A stretch of DNA of 64,000 bases. Origin: Corallococcus silvisoli (GTDB lineage Bacteria > Myxococcota > Myxococcia > Myxococcales > Myxococcaceae). The DNA is taken from the NCBI RefSeq assembly GCF_009909145.1, contig NZ_JAAAPJ010000001.1, positions 558,001 through 622,000 of the forward strand. The letters are read 5' to 3'. The position numbers and the translations under genes were made by a program. The stretch's first letter is position 1; each line of letters starts with the position of its first letter. A model generated the notes under the pieces. The model searched no databases, was not told where the DNA came from, and saw only the letters and a program-made list of their open reading frames with translations. Of the stretch, positions 60,923 through 64,000 are shown piece after piece.

Positions 60923-62215
60923 ATGACACGCGACGACGGCCCCGTCCCTTCCTCTCCCTGGCTGCGCCACGGCCGGTGGTTTCTTGCCCTCGTGCCCCTG
61001 GTGCTCATGGGCGGAGGGGTCTTCTGGTGGCAGGCAAGTGAAGGGGCCGAAGCGCCGGAGGGTGGCGTGGCGGAGCCTGCCTCCGCCCCGGCTCCCGAGC
61101 CGCGCGACGTGGCGCGGTCCGCGGCCGGGCGTGGAGGCACGCCCGCGCCCGCGGAGTCCGCGGCGCCGTCGCTGCTCAGCCCGGAGGCCCGCGAGCGCGA
61201 GGCTCGCCGCGAGCTGTGGCAGAAGCGCCTGGAGCGCGCCAGGCGTTCGCTGGAGTCGTACATGGCGGCCACGCGCTATCCGCCCGAGTCCCGGCCCAGC
61301 CGCGAGCACCCGGATCAGATGGAGCTGGCGGAGCCGGAGCGCACGCGGCCGCTGAGTCCAAAGGCCGCGGAGAACGGCACGTCCGACGTGCAGCTGCGGC
61401 TCAAGCAGGACAAGGTGTTCGTCGTCGGTGACGAGGCGGTGCTCTTCACCGTGGCGTGCGAGGACTCGCGCCGCTCGCCCCGTCCGTGCGAGGTGGTGTC
61501 CGCGCTGGCGCACGAGGCGGACCACCTGACCGGCGCGGGCGGAGTGCCGGGCGTGCCGTTGGCGTTCGGAGACCTGGGCCGTGACGGCGACGTGGTGGCG
61601 GGCGACGGGATGCTCACCGGGCGCTTCCAGCCGTCGAAGCAGGGCTTCGCGATGTTCTCCGGCACGCTGCGCGTGGACGTGCGCGTGCGCTCCGGCGACG
61701 TGGAGGACGCGACGTTCTTCGACGTGCTCTACACGCCCGCGCCGCCAGCCACGTTCACCCGCCGGGTGCGCGAGGTGCTGGAGGCGGGCTCCCTGGAGTT
61801 GTACCTGTCCGTCCAGGTCCGCAAGGCGGGCCGGTACGTGGTGGCCGGCCGGCTGGACGACGAGGGCGGCGTGCCGTTCGCGTCCGTGTCGTTCAACGAG
61901 GAGCTGCAGGAGGGAATGCAGGAGGTGAAGCTCAACGTCTTCGGCAAGCTCATCCGCGACGAGGCGCCCGCGTTCCCGCTGACCCTGCGCGACGTGGAGG
62001 GCTTCCTGCTCAAGGAGATGGGAGACCCCGACCGCGAGCTGATGGTCACGATGCGCGGCCCCGTGCACACCACGCGCGCGTACTCGCTCCAGCAGTTCTC
62101 CTCCTTGGAGTGGAGGAGCGCGGAGCGCGACCGCTACACGACCGAGCTGGAGAAGGACGTCGTGGAGGCGCAGACGCAGCTGGACGCCGTGCTCGCGGGC
62201 AGGCCCGCGCCCTGA
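60923..62215 (+). CDS. Membrane-anchored periplasmic protein of unknown function
   Basis: The 430-residue protein has one N-terminal membrane helix (residues 19-37, WFLALVPLVLMGGGVFWW). An Ala/Pro-rich stretch follows, then a charged helix (EAREREARRELWQKRLERAR) and a beta-rich body (VQLRLKQDKVFVVGDEAVLF, RDGDVVAGDGMLTGRFQPSK). The layout recalls both lipase-foldase proteins (anchor, linker, outer domain) and choice-of-anchor-X proteins; I cannot decide. Its position just after the secreted lipase-like gene makes a functional pair plausible. The ribosome site before 60923 is weak, consistent with translation after the preceding gene. Confidence 0.65.
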   Translation: MTRDDGPVPSSPWLRHGRWFLALVPLVLMGGGVFWWQASEGAEAPEGGVAEPASAPAPEPRDVARSAAGRGGTPAPAESAAPSLLSPEAREREARRELWQKRLERARRSLESYMAATRYPPESRPSREHPDQMELAEPERTRPLSPKAAENGTSDVQLRLKQDKVFVVGDEAVLFTVACEDSRRSPRPCEVVSALAHEADHLTGAGGVPGVPLAFGDLGRDGDVVAGDGMLTGRFQPSKQGFAMFSGTLRVDVRVRSGDVEDATFFDVLYTPAPPATFTRRVREVLEAGSLELYLSVQVRKAGRYVVAGRLDDEGGVPFASVSFNEELQEGMQEVKLNVFGKLIRDEAPAFPLTLRDVEGFLLKEMGDPDRELMVTMRGPVHTTRAYSLQQFSSLEWRSAERDRYTTELEKDVVEAQTQLDAVLAGRPAP

Positions 62216-62229
62216 GCGTCAGGGCCCGT

Positions 62230-62254
62230 GAGGCGGAGTCCGTCGCTCCGCCTC
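62230..62254. terminator. Hairpin between convergent genes at 62.2 kb
   Basis: GAGGCGGAG (62230-62238) pairs perfectly with CTCCGCCTC (62246-62254) around a seven-base loop, 14 bases after the left gene's stop and 22 bases before the right gene's. Confidence 0.7.
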
Positions 62255-62276
62255 CGCGGGGCCGCCCGGGGTGGGC

Positions 62277-63311
62277 TCAGGACTCGGAAGGAGGGGGCGG
62301 CGGCGTGCCGGCCGCGTCCACTTCCACGAGGTCGGCGTCCTGCACGTCCTCGAACTCCGCCGGGGCCTCCGCGTGCGCGAGGGCTTCGGGCTCCGCCGGG
62401 GATGCCTGGGCGGTGGCCTGGGCCTCGAGGGTGTCGCGCGCGTCCACGTCCGGCGCCACCACGACGCGGGCCTCTTCGTGCGCGCGGGCCTGAGGGGCCT
62501 CCAGTGCTTCGGGCGCCGCGTCCAGCGTGAAGTCGTTCACGTCCGCGAGGAAGTCGTCCGGAGGCGGGACGTTCATGGACCCTTCCAGCGGCAGCTCCGG
62601 TCCACCGTCGTCCAGCGTGGCCATGAACCCGTTCGGATCCTCGTGCGCGCCGGACGCGTCCAGCAGGTCGGACGCACCGCCCGCGTCATCGGCGTCCATC
62701 TCCTCGCTCAGCGCGCGCAGCTGCTCGTCGCTCAGGCTGGACAGGTCTCCCGACTCCAGGAGGAACAGCAGGTCCTCCGCCTCCTGCGCGGAGACGGTGC
62801 GAGGCATGGTGTCCAGGTTCTGGAGCTCCCACGCGGCCGCGTCGGGCGACAGGATGTCGGACGGGTCCAGCGAGGGATCCGCCGGCTCGGCTTCCGCGCG
62901 GCGCGCCGGATTGGAGAAGCGCGCCTGCATGAGCGGCGACGACAGGGCCTGCGGCATGCCCAGCCGCTGCGCGTAGGAGGGCGCCGCGGCCTCGAACTCG
63001 CTCACGCCCGCGAAGGTGCGCAGCTGCGCGTTCTCCAGCAGCGCGGCGCGGGGCTCCGGGGCCTCCAGCGCCGAGGCGCGCCCGGGCGCTCCCGAGGGCG
63101 TCTCCGTGAACCCCGCGTCCGCCAGCAGCGCGCCGGCCAGGTCGCCGTCGGCGTCCGCCTGGAAGTCGCTCTCGTCGGAGAAGCCGCGCCGCACCGGCTC
63201 CACCGGCGCCATGGGCTGCTGGCGCACCGGGGCGGTGACCTCCAGCTCGGCGGAGATGGACCAGGCCCTGGACGTCGCGATGCCAGAACCCACGCGGCGG
63301 ATGGATGTCAT
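62277..63311 (-). CDS. Acidic low-complexity protein (344 aa)
   Basis: The product is rich in Asp, Glu, Ala and Pro. It has a short positively charged N-terminus (MTSIRRVGSGIATSR), scattered acidic helical stretches (SAQEAEDLLFLLESGDLSSL, SDEQLRALSEEMDADDAGG) and a Pro/Ser end. The central part (residues ~165-230) looks foldable; most of the rest is probably disordered. There is no signal peptide or membrane span. No family is recognised. Strong third-position GC bias supports coding. It is flanked by the 59-residue small ORF upstream on the same strand. Confidence 0.7.
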   Translation of the reverse strand: MTSIRRVGSGIATSRAWSISAELEVTAPVRQQPMAPVEPVRRGFSDESDFQADADGDLAGALLADAGFTETPSGAPGRASALEAPEPRAALLENAQLRTFAGVSEFEAAAPSYAQRLGMPQALSSPLMQARFSNPARRAEAEPADPSLDPSDILSPDAAAWELQNLDTMPRTVSAQEAEDLLFLLESGDLSSLSDEQLRALSEEMDADDAGGASDLLDASGAHEDPNGFMATLDDGGPELPLEGSMNVPPPDDFLADVNDFTLDAAPEALEAPQARAHEEARVVVAPDVDARDTLEAQATAQASPAEPEALAHAEAPAEFEDVQDADLVEVDAAGTPPPPPSES

Positions 63312-63351
63312 GGGTGTCCTCGGGTGATGGCCCGCACGTCGGGCGGCTCTC

Positions 63352-63531
63352 TCATTGTCCGCCGGGCCCGGGAAGAGTTGCTAGGGGGGCGCCGCCAGAA
63401 TCCGCCTCCCTGCCCTCCGTTGGATCCTTCGTAAACACCCTTTGGCCGCGATGCCCGGTATCCTCCCCGGCCTCCCGTGCCATGAGCAGGTGCGACATCA
63501 TCCCGTTTGCCTCCAGGTCGTCGATGCCCAT
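63352..63531 (-). CDS. Possible small protein (59 aa)
   Basis: The frame begins MGIDDLEANGMMSHLLMARE, with GGAGGAG 9-15 bases before the ATG at 63531, and ends in a Gly/Pro-rich tail. The first 40 residues read as an amphipathic helical protein. It lies just upstream of the acidic protein gene on the same strand (40 bases apart). Coding is plausible but unproven, and no family is recognised. Confidence 0.4.
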   Translation of the reverse strand: MGIDDLEANGMMSHLLMAREAGEDTGHRGQRVFTKDPTEGREADSGGAPLATLPGPGGQ

Positions 63532-63810
63532 GACTCCCACTCCTCCGCCGGGGCCGCGCTCCCAGCTCCCCTCCGCCCGCGACGCCCGTCAGGACCTCCG
63601 GGACGTCCTCTTCGTGGGAGCCCCACGGAGGCACGGCGCCGGAGCGCCCGCGATGTCGGTCGGCGGACAGGGGCGTCCGCGGACTCGCAGTGAACGCGCA
63701 CCCGGGCGTCTTCCCTGGGAGACAACCCCGAGGGGGCGCCCCGGGCGTGAAGCGACAGGGACGTTGGCCTCCCGTTTGCTCTCAGGGAGCCCAGCCAGGA
63801 GGTGGCAGTC
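63532..63810. other. Spacer upstream of the PP2C gene
   Basis: This 279-base divergent region should contain the promoters of the PP2C gene and of the small ORF. Apart from the ribosome site AGGAGG just before 63811 I see no distinctive motif. Confidence 0.4.
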
Positions 63811-64000
63811 ATGAGGTTCGAAAGCGCGGGGCAGACCCACATCGGCCGGCGGCCGCACAACGAGGATGCGTACTGCGTCCTGCCGGAGCGGGGCCTGTTC
63901 GTGGTGGCGGACGGGTTGGGTGGACAGGAGGGGGGAGAGGTCGCCAGCCAGTGCGTGGTGGACACCTTCGCGGGGTTCAGCGACCGGCTGGACCGGGACC
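63811..64000 (+). CDS. PP2C-family Ser/Thr protein phosphatase, N-terminal part (3' end outside window)
   Basis: Only the first 63 codons are present. They carry the PP2C opening motifs: GRRPHNEDAYCV, whose Glu and Asp bind metal, and VVADGLGGQEGGEVAS with the second metal Asp. The ATG at 63811 has AGGAGG eight bases upstream. In myxobacteria such phosphatases reverse the action of the many eukaryotic-type Ser/Thr kinases. The partner kinase may lie beyond the window. Confidence 0.93.
   Translation, partial: MRFESAGQTHIGRRPHNEDAYCVLPERGLFVVADGLGGQEGGEVASQCVVDTFAGFSDRLDRD

Overview
The window is high-GC DNA (close to 70% by eye) with strong GC bias at third codon positions, many GTG and a few TTG starts, and many 1-4 base stop/start overlaps. 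The gene set points to a myxobacterium (Myxococcota, family Myxococcaceae, Corallococcus- or Myxococcus-like): a recA behind a box matching the published Myxococcus LexA consensus, many Kelch/HEAT/spondin-type lipoproteins, short ECF sigma operons and a PP2C phosphatase. The genus call is inference. Both ends cut genes: the 3' end of a VWA-type protein at the left and the 5' end of a PP2C phosphatase at the right.

Layout. 0-8.2 kb: ABC-2 transporter pair, single-domain response regulator, amidohydrolase operon, TatD-type hydrolase and gamma-glutamyltransferase. 8.5-12 kb: glmU and glmS, the UDP-GlcNAc supply genes. 12-14 kb: a tightly coupled four-gene operon of ECF sigma factor, zinc anti-sigma factor and two small exported proteins. 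14.8-20.8 kb: LexA-type recA, Tat-exported PhoD-like phosphatase and tex. 21-22.4 kb: Kelch lipoprotein. 22.4-24.5 kb: a lower-GC accessory patch of small orphan ORFs, duplicated fragments exactly 1 kb apart and a probable transposase remnant. 24.8-30.4 kb: a divergent HSP90 paralogue with a helical-repeat partner, an exported metallo-hydrolase and a LETM1-like protein.

30.4-43.5 kb: spondin-domain lipoprotein, FAD monooxygenase divergent from a TetR regulator, two aldo/keto reductases, an SDR, a heterodimeric ABC exporter with one degenerate ATP site, and an arylsulfatase. 43.5-48.6 kb: M4 metalloprotease, and a second ribosomal protein S4 lacking its zinc ribbon that sits behind a 29-bp Fur/Zur-type palindrome, then a FUSC membrane protein. 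48.8-54.4 kb: HEAT lipoprotein, HAMP membrane protein, and an fmt / AroQ-like / rsmB cluster in which the AroQ-like domain has lost its catalytic residues. 54.4-64 kb: LysR regulator, glycosyltransferase, SDR, thioredoxin-like protein, aminotransferase, a secreted lipase-like protein with a membrane-anchored neighbour, an acidic low-complexity protein and PP2C.

How it fits together. Most genes are core or family-typical. The notable systems are the zinc-sparing S4 paralogue with its operator, the DNA-damage control of recA, the pseudoenzyme-like AroQ gene in a translation-modification cluster, the HSP90 paralogue with its coupled partner, and the eroded patch at 22.4-24.1 kb. I saw no rRNA, tRNA, CRISPR array, intact insertion sequence or prophage. 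Convergent gene pairs are repeatedly separated by strong hairpins, two of which enclose the stop codon of the minus-strand gene in their loop.
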